In this document: in pieces, positions 50,745 through 58,732 of the stretch
Layout of the letters: the number at the start of each line of letters is the position of its first letter
Numbering within the stretch: the first letter of the stretch is position 1
Assembly (NCBI RefSeq): GCF_037190085.1
Contig: NZ_JBBCJO010000002.1
Coordinates: 248,001 to 312,000 of the forward strand
DNA length: 64,000 nucleotides
Direction of reading: 5' to 3'
Source of the DNA: Gemmatimonas aurantiaca
GTDB taxonomy: Bacteria > Gemmatimonadota > Gemmatimonadetes > Gemmatimonadales > Gemmatimonadaceae
Notes under the pieces: model-generated
Databases searched by the model: none
What the model was told of the DNA's origin: nothing
What the model saw: only the letters and a program-made list of their open reading frames with translations
Translations under genes and position numbers: made by a program

Positions 50745-51263
50745 ATGCCCTTACGCCGTCTGGCCTCCTGGTTCGTGATCGTCGCCGCTGCCGCCGTGTG
50801 CGGCGTCCGGCCACGTCCCGTTCCGCAAAAACTCGAAGCCACACTCGCGGCCCTGCCGGTGGACACCACCGACGCGGGCGACGAGGTGGCCGACGAGGTC
50901 ATCACCATCGACTGGCGCCTGCTGAGCACCCTCGATGTGCGCACGGGCGCACCCGGTGATTCGCTGCGCAAACTCGTCGGTCGACGGGTGCGGGTGCCGG
51001 GGTTCATCGTGCCGCTCGAGGATTTCCAGGATCGCGCCAAGGAATTCCTGCTGGTGCCGTACTTCGGCGCATGCGTGCACCTGCCGCCCCCGCCGCCCAA
51101 TCAGCTCGTGTACGTGAAGATGCGGGGCACCACACCGCTCTCCTGGTGGGCCCCGGTATGGGTGGAGGGCGTGCTGCGCGTGATCACGGTCAAGTCGATC
51201 TACGGATCGGCGGGCTTTCAGATGGACGGCGAACGCATCACGCTCTACAAGGAGCGCGGTTGA
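50745..51263 (+). CDS. DUF3299 exported protein
   Basis: 172 residues with a signal peptide (1-20). The DUF3299 signature is exact: VPGFIVPLEDF, LLVPYFGACVHLPPPPPNQ, and later VTVKSIYGSAGFQMDG. DUF3299 genes are often next to DUF2796/ZrgA and ABC transporter genes in zinc-uptake operons (from recall). Here that operon appears to have broken up: the permease is missing and the ATPase is truncated. The palindrome at 50709 lies directly before it. Confidence 0.88.
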   Translation: MPLRRLASWFVIVAAAAVCGVRPRPVPQKLEATLAALPVDTTDAGDEVADEVITIDWRLLSTLDVRTGAPGDSLRKLVGRRVRVPGFIVPLEDFQDRAKEFLLVPYFGACVHLPPPPPNQLVYVKMRGTTPLSWWAPVWVEGVLRVITVKSIYGSAGFQMDGERITLYKERG

Positions 51264-51502
51264 GGCGATGGAAGATCATCATGGAGCTGTGACGCACTTC
51301 ATTCGAATCGCGATCCCGCTGCGTGTCCGTGCACACCTGCCGTGCACACCTGCACCGTCGCGTCGATGTCACCACACGTCAGGCCGCGGCGATCCGCCGC
51401 TGCTGACCGCGACTCCCGCCTGCACATGTTCGATGGCGTCGTGCCCCACCCGCGTGACACTCGCCCATAAGGCAGGCCGAAGGCATGTCGAACGGCCGGT
51501 GA

Positions 51503-52216
51503 TTACCCCGGCGACCGTTCCGATCGTTCAGCGATCCCCGTGCCGACGCGGGCATCGATCAAAGCCACCACCGCCCAGGCCACACAGGCAGCCACCACGG
51601 TGTCGCTCAGGTAGTGGGCATTGGCCAGGACTCGCGTCATCGCGCAGCCCGCCGCCAGCGTGTAGAACACCCAGCGGGCGCGGGGAAACAGCCGCCCCAG
51701 CGCAAAGGCCCCGGCAAACGCCACGAGCACATGGGAACTGGGCAGGCCCATGCCCCGGTTCGACCAGGGACCGTCGCTGAAAGCCCGGAAGGCGTACCCA
51801 AAATGCTCGGCGTCGGGGCGCAGCCGGCGCAGCAGGAGCTTGAGCAATTCGGCCGCGATACCGCCGGCCACCGGCGAGAAGAGCAGCAGCGCGGCGCCCC
51901 GTTTCCGATCAGCGTGGCCCACCCGCTGCAGCCACCAGGCCAGCGCCACCACGCCCCACGTCGGCAGGAATCCCTGGATGCGCAGCAGTCGTCCCCAGTC
52001 CTTCTCGTAGACGGTGGGCATGCGGAGCTGCCATGCCCATGGATCGAGCACATGCGCGATGCCCACCACCACCGCCGTCACCAGCAACCATCGTGTCCAG
52101 CGCGTACGGGGTCGTTCCAGAGCGCTGTCCTGGGCACGATCCGTACGGTCGTCGTGCGCATCGACCTGGGCATCGACATGGGCATCCGCCAGCCCGGTTC
52201 CCGCAAAAGGATTCAT
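51503..52216 (-). CDS. PAP2-family membrane phosphatase
   Basis: 237 residues. Six TM segments; the three PAP2 motifs are visible: KLLLRRLRP (~111), GMGLPSSHVLVAFAG (~152) and ANAHYLSDTVVAAC (~200). It likely dephosphorylates a lipid phosphate such as phosphatidate or undecaprenyl pyrophosphate. The N-terminal ~30 residues are Asp/His-rich (ADAHVDAQVDAHDDR), a local low-complexity tail. It diverges from the Fur-type gene. The gap 51264-51502 between it and the DUF3299 gene shows no feature. Confidence 0.87.
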   Translation of the reverse strand: MNPFAGTGLADAHVDAQVDAHDDRTDRAQDSALERPRTRWTRWLLVTAVVVGIAHVLDPWAWQLRMPTVYEKDWGRLLRIQGFLPTWGVVALAWWLQRVGHADRKRGAALLLFSPVAGGIAAELLKLLLRRLRPDAEHFGYAFRAFSDGPWSNRGMGLPSSHVLVAFAGAFALGRLFPRARWVFYTLAAGCAMTRVLANAHYLSDTVVAACVAWAVVALIDARVGTGIAERSERSPG

Positions 52217-52287
52217 GCGCGGAAATCAAGGGCGGCGGACGGAGCCCCGCCACTATGATCGAGGTGGACGGCTGCCATATTTGGGGA

Positions 52288-52662
52288 ATGGAACGCAACA
52301 CGAAGCAGCGGGACGCCATCCGGCAGGTCTTCGAGGAGATCCCGCGCCCCCTGGGGCCGGCTGAGGTTCTCGAAGCCGGTCGGAATCGCATCGCCAAACT
52401 CGGTATCGCCACGGTCTATCGGACGATCAACTCACTGGTGGAAAGTGGGTGGCTCGTTCCGGTGGAACTCCCGGGCGAACCGCCGCGCTACGAGCGCTCC
52501 GGCAGCGAGCATCACCACCACTTCCGGTGCCGCACCTGCACCCGCGTCTTCGAGATCCACGGGTGTCCCGGGGAATTGCGGGACCTGGCGCCGGCTGGCT
52601 TCCGGTTGGAGAGTCACGAAGTCGTGCTGTACGGTCTGTGCGCGCGGTGCGCGGCGGACTGA
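52288..52662 (+). CDS. zur: Fur-family regulator, probable Zur
   Basis: 124 residues from ATG 52288; an ATG at 52255 is in frame but the MERNTKQRDAIRQVFEE start is the family standard. The winged-helix part has LGIATVYRTINSLVESGWL. Metal sites: SEHHHHFRCRTC (regulatory His and first CxxC) and GLCARC (second CxxC), which gives the structural zinc. The zinc-rich neighbourhood (L33 C-, two COG0523, DUF2796, DUF3299) points to Zur rather than Fur or PerR. It reads into the SCO gene with overlap. No Zur box is visible right before it. Confidence 0.85.
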   Translation: MERNTKQRDAIRQVFEEIPRPLGPAEVLEAGRNRIAKLGIATVYRTINSLVESGWLVPVELPGEPPRYERSGSEHHHHFRCRTCTRVFEIHGCPGELRDLAPAGFRLESHEVVLYGLCARCAAD

Positions 52663-53246
52663 GGGGAGCGGCACGCGCGGGCGGACGGCGACTCCTGGGC
52701 TTCGCGGCGTTGCTGCTCGCCGCCTGCGACCTGGGCGGTGGTTTCCAGGGCATGGCCATCGATCCGCCGCGCGACATGCCGACGTTCGAATTCACGCAGG
52801 CCGACGGCACGCCGTACCGCACCACGCCCGAGTCGCGTCGGCCGATGGTGCTGTTTTTCGGCTACACGCACTGCCCGGACGTCTGCCCCACCACCCTCGC
52901 CGACTGGAAGCGGGTCAAGGCGAAGCTCGGTGACGACGCGGCGCGCGTGCGGTTCGTCTTCGTCACCGTCGATCCGGAACGGGACACGCCGGCTGTCGCC
53001 GAACGGTACGCCAAACAGTACGACGCGAGCTTCATCGGCGTCTCGGGGGATGGTCTCACCACGGCCCGCATCATGGAAGCGTTCGGAGTGGCGGCGGCCC
53101 GGGAGGATGTCCCCACGGCCAATGGTTATCTCGTCAGTCACTCCGCGCAGGTGTTTCTCGTGAACGACCAGGGGCGTCTCGTCGCGCTCTATCCGTTCGG
53201 CACACCGTGGGAGGCGCTCGCCGCCGACCTCGATCGCCTGCTCTGA
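52647..53246 (+). CDS. SCO-family copper chaperone lipoprotein
   Basis: 199 residues from a GTG at 52647 that overlaps the zur end (GTG at 52638 is alternative). The lipobox is LLAAC, so it is membrane-anchored. The thioredoxin-like fold has the copper motif GYTHCPDVCPTTLADW (CxxxC) and the later His in LVSHSAQVFLVND. SCO proteins deliver copper to the CuA site of cytochrome oxidase. It is followed by PCuAC and a small exported protein, a normal SCO-PCuAC pairing, but the location behind a Zur-type gene is unusual. Confidence 0.9.
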   Translation: MRGGLRGAARAGGRRLLGFAALLLAACDLGGGFQGMAIDPPRDMPTFEFTQADGTPYRTTPESRRPMVLFFGYTHCPDVCPTTLADWKRVKAKLGDDAARVRFVFVTVDPERDTPAVAERYAKQYDASFIGVSGDGLTTARIMEAFGVAAAREDVPTANGYLVSHSAQVFLVNDQGRLVALYPFGTPWEALAADLDRLL

Positions 53247-53277
53247 AAGTTCCCGACGTTCCCCGAGGTTTCCTGCC

Positions 53278-53769
53278 TTGCTTCGCTCTCTCCCTCGATC
53301 GGTGGTAGCCATGCTCGTCCTGGCGCCGCTGTGCATCGCCTGTGGTGACACGGAACAACACGCGGAGATGTCCCCGACTCCAGCCGCGGCGGCGCCGTCG
53401 CCCGTGATCCATGGCATCACCGTGCGCGATGCCTGGGCACGCATCGCCGACTCCGCGGCCACGGGCGGCGCCTACGTGTCGCTGGTGAACGGGAACCCCG
53501 ATCCAGTGGAGATCGCTGGAGCCGCCAGCACGGCTGCGGATGCCGTCGAACTGCACGAAACGATGCAGCACGATGGGATGATGCACATGACGCCGCGCCC
53601 GTCGGTCCCCATCGCGCCCGGTGATTCGCTGGTGATGGGGCCGGGCGGTCTGCATGTGATGCTCATCGGTCTGCATCGCGCTCTGATGGTGGGCGACAGT
53701 GTTCCGCTGGTATTGCAGCTCTCCAGCGGCGACCTGATTCCACTCATGATTCCCGTGCGCGCGCCATGA
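53278..53769 (+). CDS. PCu(A)C-type copper chaperone
   Basis: 163 residues from a TTG at 53278 (GAGG 11 bases upstream, weak); GTG 53302 and ATG 53311 are alternatives. Lipoprotein signal with CIAC near residue 22. The H(M)x10Mx21HxM copper motif is present: ELHETMQHDGMMHM, then GPGGLHVMLIGL. PCuAC passes Cu(I) to SCO/cytochrome oxidase. It starts 31 bases after the SCO stop and overlaps the next gene by ATGA (53766-53769). Confidence 0.88.
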   Translation: MLRSLPRSVVAMLVLAPLCIACGDTEQHAEMSPTPAAAAPSPVIHGITVRDAWARIADSAATGGAYVSLVNGNPDPVEIAGAASTAADAVELHETMQHDGMMHMTPRPSVPIAPGDSLVMGPGGLHVMLIGLHRALMVGDSVPLVLQLSSGDLIPLMIPVRAP

Positions 53770-54116
53770 ATCCGGCCCGTCTTGGTGGCATCACGGGATT
53801 GATCGTGCTCACCGCGACCATCGCCTGGCTCACCTGGCCGCGCCCCGATACGCTCATCCGCGTGCGCCGCGGCGGTATCGCCGAAGTCACCGATGCCCTG
53901 GGACGCACCAACCCACTCGGCGACACCGTCTTCGTGGGCGGCAGTGGCGCGCGCCGCACCATCCGGGTGGTCAACGACGACACGGTGAAACATCAGCTGG
54001 CGATGTTCACGATTCCCGCCGGCGGCCGTACCGACTACACGGTCCCGCCCGGAACATTCGGCGGAGCCTGTTCGGCGCATCCGACGAAGACGCAACTCAC
54101 CTTCGTCATTCGCTGA
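53766..54116 (+). CDS. Small exported protein with cupredoxin-like ending
   Basis: 116 residues. One hydrophobic segment at 7-24 (GGITGLIVLTATIAWLTW) is a signal or anchor. The rest is beta-rich: RRTIRVVNDDTVKHQLAMF, then GTFGGACSAHPTKTQLTFVIR. The order His...Cys...His and the strand pattern fit a small cupredoxin-like fold, which could be a copper site, though the usual C-x-x-x-H-M spacing is absent. It is translationally coupled to PCuAC, so a copper role is likely. The biotin operon starts 3 bases later. Confidence 0.68.
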   Translation: MNPARLGGITGLIVLTATIAWLTWPRPDTLIRVRRGGIAEVTDALGRTNPLGDTVFVGGSGARRTIRVVNDDTVKHQLAMFTIPAGGRTDYTVPPGTFGGACSAHPTKTQLTFVIR

Positions 54117-54119
54117 ACG

Positions 54120-55349
54120 ATGGCTGAACCGCTGGTTGAATCGAAGGCCCGTGAGACATCCATGACGTTGCCCCCGTCCACGATGAGCGCCGCGCTCGAC
54201 GAGGAGTTGCGGGCCCTCGAAACCGCGGGGCTCAAGCGCGCGCTGCGTCAGGCGCAGCAGCGTCGTGCCGGCACGGTCATTTTCAACGGCGAGCGTGTCG
54301 CCGATTTTGCATCCAACGACTACCTCGGTCTCGCCGCCGATCCGCGCGTGGCGCGTGCCGCGTGGGCCGTTTTGCAGGCCGAAGGCACCGGCGCGGCCGC
54401 GGCCCGCCTGATCTCGGGCAATCATCCGATTCACGAGACCCTCGAACACACGCTCGCCCGTCTCAAGCAGGTCGACTTCACCCTGCTGTACCCGTCGGGC
54501 TATATGGCCAACGTGGGGGTGATTGCCGCGCTGGCGGACCATGGGGACGTCATCTACTCAGACGCGCTCAACCACGCGTCACTCATCGACGGGTGCCGGC
54601 TCTCGCGCGCGCAGGTGCGGATCTTCCCGCACAACGATCTCGATGCGTTGTCGGCCATGCTGGAAGCCGAGCGTGCCAGTTTCCGCCGCGCACTGATCGT
54701 GGTGGAAGGGGTGTTCTCGATGGACGGCGACATGTTCCCGCTGGACCGGCTGGTGCCGCTGGCGCGCCGACATCAGGCGTGGACGTATGTCGACGACGCG
54801 CATGGGACGGGTGTGCTCGGGGCCACCGGTGCGGGAACCATCGAACACTTCGGTGTCGACGGACAGATCGACGTAGTGGTCGGTACACTGGGCAAGGCGC
54901 TCGGCACGGTGGGCGCCTACGTGGGTGGCTCGCAGGAGTTGGTGGAACTGCTGGTGAGTCGGTCGCGTTCGTTCATCTTCACCACGGGCACGCCGCCGGC
55001 GATGGCTGCCGCCACGCTCGAAGCCCTGCGCATCGCGCAAGTGGAGGGATGGCGGCGTGATGCGGTGCGCGAGCGCGCGCGGCGTCTGCGTCAGCGTCTG
55101 CGTGAAGGCGGTCTCGATGTGCCGGGAGATGCGGAAGGACACATCGTTCCGGTGATCATCGGTGATGCGAAGCGCACGATGGAATTGGTGGCCAACCTGC
55201 GCCGGCGCGGATTCCTCGTGGGCGGAGTGCGTCCTCCCACGGTGCCACCGGGCACGTCCCGTCTGCGCATCTCCCTCTCGGCCGTGCATCCCATGGAACT
55301 GGTCGATACGCTGGCGGCCAGTCTCTGCGACGCGTTGAGGGTCCGATGA
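54120..55349 (+). CDS. bioF: 8-amino-7-oxononanoate synthase
   Basis: 409 residues from ATG 54120; an internal ATG at 54162 is possible, since family members usually start near MTLPPSTM. PLP-dependent fold type I enzyme joining pimeloyl-CoA/ACP and alanine. Visible: FASNDYLGLAADPRV, GTGAAAARLISGNH, the DALNHASLIDG segment, DDAHGTGVLGATG, and the PLP-Lys in GTLGKALGTVGAYVGG. It overlaps bioA by ATGA. It follows the copper gene by 3 bases, so a shared transcript is possible. Confidence 0.93.
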   Translation: MAEPLVESKARETSMTLPPSTMSAALDEELRALETAGLKRALRQAQQRRAGTVIFNGERVADFASNDYLGLAADPRVARAAWAVLQAEGTGAAAARLISGNHPIHETLEHTLARLKQVDFTLLYPSGYMANVGVIAALADHGDVIYSDALNHASLIDGCRLSRAQVRIFPHNDLDALSAMLEAERASFRRALIVVEGVFSMDGDMFPLDRLVPLARRHQAWTYVDDAHGTGVLGATGAGTIEHFGVDGQIDVVVGTLGKALGTVGAYVGGSQELVELLVSRSRSFIFTTGTPPAMAAATLEALRIAQVEGWRRDAVRERARRLRQRLREGGLDVPGDAEGHIVPVIIGDAKRTMELVANLRRRGFLVGGVRPPTVPPGTSRLRISLSAVHPMELVDTLAASLCDALRVR

Positions 55350-56794
55350 ATCCGTTCGACGATTTCACGGACGATTTTGCCGAAGACTTCACCGACGACG
55401 AGCCTGACGGAATGTCGGGGGCGGTGTACGACGACGGATCGGATACAGTGAACGAAGCGGACAGCCCCGCCGAGTCGCAGAGTCAGCTCATGCGTCAGCA
55501 CATTCTGCTGCACGACACCGCGCACGTCTGGCATCCGTACACGCAGCATCATCAGGCCCCGATGCCCGTACCCATCGCACGGGCGAAGGACAGTTGGCTG
55601 TACGACACGCACGGTCGTCCGATTCTCGATGCCATCTCCTCGTGGTGGGTGACCACGCACGGGCACTGCCATCCGGACATCGTGCAGGCCATCGCCGATC
55701 AGGCGGCCACGCTGGATCAGGTGATCTTTGCCGGATTCACGCACGAACCGGCGGCGGCACTGGCCGCGGAACTGGTGGGCCGACTGCCCCGCGGACTCTC
55801 GCGCATCTTCTTCTCGGATGACGGGTCCACCGCCGTGGAAGTCGCGATCAAACTGTCGGTGCAGTCGTTCGCCAATCGCGGTGAATCGCGGCGGCTCATC
55901 GCGGCGCTCGATCACGCCTATCACGGCGACACGTTCGGCGCGATGGCCGCCGGCGCCCGCAGTGTGTTCACGAACATGTACGAACCGCTGCTGTTCGAGG
56001 TGGCGCGCCTGCCCGATCCCTCGGAGGGCGATACACTCGCCGCGCTCGACGCACTCATTGCCGACCGGGGGCGCGAACTGGCCGCGGTGATCGTGGAACC
56101 GCTGCTCATCGGCGCCGGTGGCATGCGGGTGTGGGATGAAGACGTACTGCAGGGCATCCGTCAGCGGACCAGTGCGGCCGGCGTGCATCTCATCGCCGAT
56201 GAAGTGCTCACCGGCTTCGGTCGGACGGGCCCGCTGTTCGCCTGCGATCGCGCCGAAGTGCGCCCCGATCTCCTGTGCATGTCCAAAGGCATCACCGGTG
56301 GCCTGCTGCCGCTCGGCGCCACGGCGGCCACCGAAGAGATCTTCGACGCATTCAGCAGCACCGATCGTCGCAAGACGTTTTTCCACGGCCACTCGTACAC
56401 CGCCAATCCCATCGCCTGCGCGGCGGCGCTGGCGTCGTTGCAACTCTTCGACGACGACAGCGAAAACGAACGGGTGCGCATCGAAGTGGCGCACATGCAT
56501 CATCTCGCCGCGCTCGCGGGCACGACCGGCGTGCGTGCCGTGCGGCAGATCGGCACAGTGGCCGCGGTCGAACTCGATGCACCGCCGGGCTATCTGAGCG
56601 ACATCGGACGTGAACTGGCCGCCTACGCGCTGGAGCAGGGCGTATTGCTGCGTCCGCTCGGCAACGTGGCCTACTGCCTGCCGCCGTACTGTACCACCGA
56701 TCGTGAGCTCGATGCGGTGTACACGGTCATGCAGCGCTTCCTGAGCGGTGAACGTGCGGCCCCGATCGGCACCGGCGGGCCGTTCGATGATTGA
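55346..56794 (+). CDS. bioA: Adenosylmethionine-8-amino-7-oxononanoate aminotransferase
   Basis: 482 residues, about 50 longer than usual because of an acidic N-terminal extension (residues 1-50, dense in Asp/Glu). The core begins HVWHPYTQHHQ and has SWWVTTHGHCHPDI, the SAM/PLP loop GSTAVEVAIK, DEVLTGFGRTG, and the PLP-Lys in CMSKGITGGLLPLG. Step two of the pathway. Overlaps bioF by ATGA and is followed by bioD after 8 bases. Confidence 0.93.
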   Translation: MNPFDDFTDDFAEDFTDDEPDGMSGAVYDDGSDTVNEADSPAESQSQLMRQHILLHDTAHVWHPYTQHHQAPMPVPIARAKDSWLYDTHGRPILDAISSWWVTTHGHCHPDIVQAIADQAATLDQVIFAGFTHEPAAALAAELVGRLPRGLSRIFFSDDGSTAVEVAIKLSVQSFANRGESRRLIAALDHAYHGDTFGAMAAGARSVFTNMYEPLLFEVARLPDPSEGDTLAALDALIADRGRELAAVIVEPLLIGAGGMRVWDEDVLQGIRQRTSAAGVHLIADEVLTGFGRTGPLFACDRAEVRPDLLCMSKGITGGLLPLGATAATEEIFDAFSSTDRRKTFFHGHSYTANPIACAAALASLQLFDDDSENERVRIEVAHMHHLAALAGTTGVRAVRQIGTVAAVELDAPPGYLSDIGRELAAYALEQGVLLRPLGNVAYCLPPYCTTDRELDAVYTVMQRFLSGERAAPIGTGGPFDD

Positions 56795-56802
56795 TCGTCT
56801 CG

Positions 56803-57540
56803 ATGACTGATCGTCTCATCGATCGTCTCGCGGTCACCGGTACCGACACCGGTGTCGGCAAGACCGTGGTGGCCTGCGCACTGGCCGCGCGCGCCCGGCA
56901 ACGGGGTCTGCGCGTGGCCGTGATGAAGCCGGTGGAAAGCGGGATCGATGTTTCGCCCACTGACGGTACGGTGCACTCCGATGCCGAACGTCTGCGCGCC
57001 GCAGCGGGCAGTACGGCGCCGCTCGATCTCGTACGCCCTTTCGCGTACGACGAGCCTCTCGCCCCGATGATCGCCGCTGTCCGCTCGGGTCGGCCGGTCC
57101 TGATGGCGGAGCTCGATCGATGTCGTGCCTTGCTGGAGGCCGAGGCCGATCTGCTACTGGTGGAAGGCGCGGGTGGCATCCTGGTGCCGCTCGATGTCCA
57201 TACCAGTTACGTCGATCTGTTCGTGCGCTGGCAGACCGGAGTGGTGCTGGTGGCCGGCAATCGGCTGGGAGTGCTCAACCACACCCTGCTCACGGTGCGG
57301 GCCATCGAAGCCGCGGGGCTGCGCATAAGGGGCATGATCCTCGCCGCACTCACCCCGCCCGAGTCACCGGTCGCCACCGATCCCTCCCGGGCCACGAACT
57401 TCGAGGCCCTGCAACAACTGTTGCCGCACCTTCCCCTGTTTCAGTTTCCGTGGGTGGAGCAGGTCGAAGATCCGGATGTGCTGGCGGCGACCGCCGCCAC
57501 GGCCGGTTTCGACCAGCTTCTGTCGCGCGTCGTGTCCTGA
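56803..57540 (+). CDS. bioD: Dethiobiotin synthase
   Basis: 245 residues from ATG 56803; a TTG at 56791 is in frame but overlaps the bioA stop. P-loop GTDTGVGKTVVACAL at ~12-26, MKPVESGID (substrate loop), and LLVEGAGGILVPLD. It closes the ureido ring of biotin with ATP and CO2. It follows bioA by 8 bases and precedes bioB by 41. Confidence 0.93.
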   Translation: MTDRLIDRLAVTGTDTGVGKTVVACALAARARQRGLRVAVMKPVESGIDVSPTDGTVHSDAERLRAAAGSTAPLDLVRPFAYDEPLAPMIAAVRSGRPVLMAELDRCRALLEAEADLLLVEGAGGILVPLDVHTSYVDLFVRWQTGVVLVAGNRLGVLNHTLLTVRAIEAAGLRIRGMILAALTPPESPVATDPSRATNFEALQQLLPHLPLFQFPWVEQVEDPDVLAATAATAGFDQLLSRVVS

Positions 57541-57581
57541 CACGCGGCCCCTCGATTTCCCGTTCGCCGACCGACACTCCG

Positions 57582-58649
57582 ATGACCGATCATCTCCTCG
57601 ACTGGCAGCGTCTCGCCGATCGCTCCCTGGCTGGTGACCTGCTCACGCGCGACGAAGCGCGCGCCGTGCTCACCGCTTCCGACGACGTGCTGCTGGATCA
57701 ACTGGCCGCGGCCTATCGGGTGCGCCGCGCCACGTGGGGAAACCGGGTGCGCCTGCACTTCCTCCTCAACGCGCAGAGCGGTCTCTGCCCCGAAGACTGC
57801 GGGTACTGCTCGCAGTCGAAGATCTCGGCGGCGGAAATCGAGAAGTATCCCATGCTGGCGCAGGAGCGCATCCTCGAAGCCGCCGACCGCGCTGCCGCGC
57901 TCAAGGCCGGCACGCTCTGCATGGTGATCTCGGGACGCTCACCCGGTGAACGGGTCTTCGGCAAAGTGCTCGATGCCGTGCGCGCCGTGCGTGAGAAGCA
58001 CGATCTCAAGATCTGCGCCTGCCTGGGCCTGCTGAACGAAGAGCAGGTGCTGCGCCTCAAGGAAGCCGGTGTGGAGACCGTGAACCACAATCTCAACACC
58101 TCGGCCAACTACACGCCCGAAATCGTGTCCACGCACACGTTCGAGGATCGGGTGGGCACGGTGCAGGCGGTGAAAGCCGCGGGCATGAAGACGTGCAGCG
58201 GCGGCATCCTCGGTATGGGCGAGAGCGACGACGACGTGATCGATCTTGCGCTGTCGCTGCGTGAACTCGATGTGAAGAGTGTCCCGGTGAACTTCCTCAT
58301 CCCCGTGCCCGGCACGAGCTTCGCCGACAAGCGCGAACTCGATCCGCGCCGTTGCCTGCGCATTCTCACGCTCTACCGTCTCCTGCTGCCCACGCAGGAG
58401 ATCCGCATCAGTGGCGGCCGTGAGGTGCATCTGCGCAGCATGCAGGTGATGGGCCTCTATCCGGCCAATTCCATCTTCGTGGGCGACTATCTCACCACGC
58501 AGGGGCAGACGGCGCGTGACGACATGCGCATGATCGAAGACGCCGGCTTCGTGCTCGAGACGCCCGATGGGGAGCCGTTCACCGGCGATCCGTTCGAAGG
58601 GGTGCCGGAGCAGTATCCGCGCGCGCCGCTGCCGTTGGTCGAGGTGTGA
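57582..58649 (+). CDS. bioB: Biotin synthase
   Basis: 355 residues from ATG 57582 (upstream in-frame sequence belongs to bioD in another frame). The radical-SAM cluster is CPEDCGYCSQ, and the second cluster residues are CACLGLLNEEQ, TVNHNLNTSANY, TCSGGILGMGE and the Arg in RISGGREVHLRSMQVMG. It inserts sulfur into dethiobiotin. It is the last gene of the bio operon; no bioC/H pimeloyl genes are in this cluster. A 12-bp hairpin follows (58686-58710). Confidence 0.95.
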   Translation: MTDHLLDWQRLADRSLAGDLLTRDEARAVLTASDDVLLDQLAAAYRVRRATWGNRVRLHFLLNAQSGLCPEDCGYCSQSKISAAEIEKYPMLAQERILEAADRAAALKAGTLCMVISGRSPGERVFGKVLDAVRAVREKHDLKICACLGLLNEEQVLRLKEAGVETVNHNLNTSANYTPEIVSTHTFEDRVGTVQAVKAAGMKTCSGGILGMGESDDDVIDLALSLRELDVKSVPVNFLIPVPGTSFADKRELDPRRCLRILTLYRLLLPTQEIRISGGREVHLRSMQVMGLYPANSIFVGDYLTTQGQTARDDMRMIEDAGFVLETPDGEPFTGDPFEGVPEQYPRAPLPLVEV

Positions 58650-58685
58650 TGAGCAAAGTCCAACGAGACTGAGGTGCTCAAGAGA

Positions 58686-58710
58686 ATAGTCGCAGCAGTG
58701 CTGCGACTAT
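58686..58710. terminator. Palindrome after bioB
   Basis: ATAGTCGCAGCA, one base, then its exact complement; very short loop, no U-tract. It lies between the bioB stop and the remnant of the permease gene, and is a weak terminator candidate. Confidence 0.5.
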
Positions 58711-58732
58711 CTCCGACCTCCCAAGTGGTACA

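Noticed and set aside
51268..51502. Open frame after the DUF3299 gene (MEDHHGAVTHFIRIAIPLR...)
   Set aside because: It starts His-rich but soon becomes random Pro/Arg/Cys sequence and runs into the PAP2 gene antisense. I see no feature in the gap.
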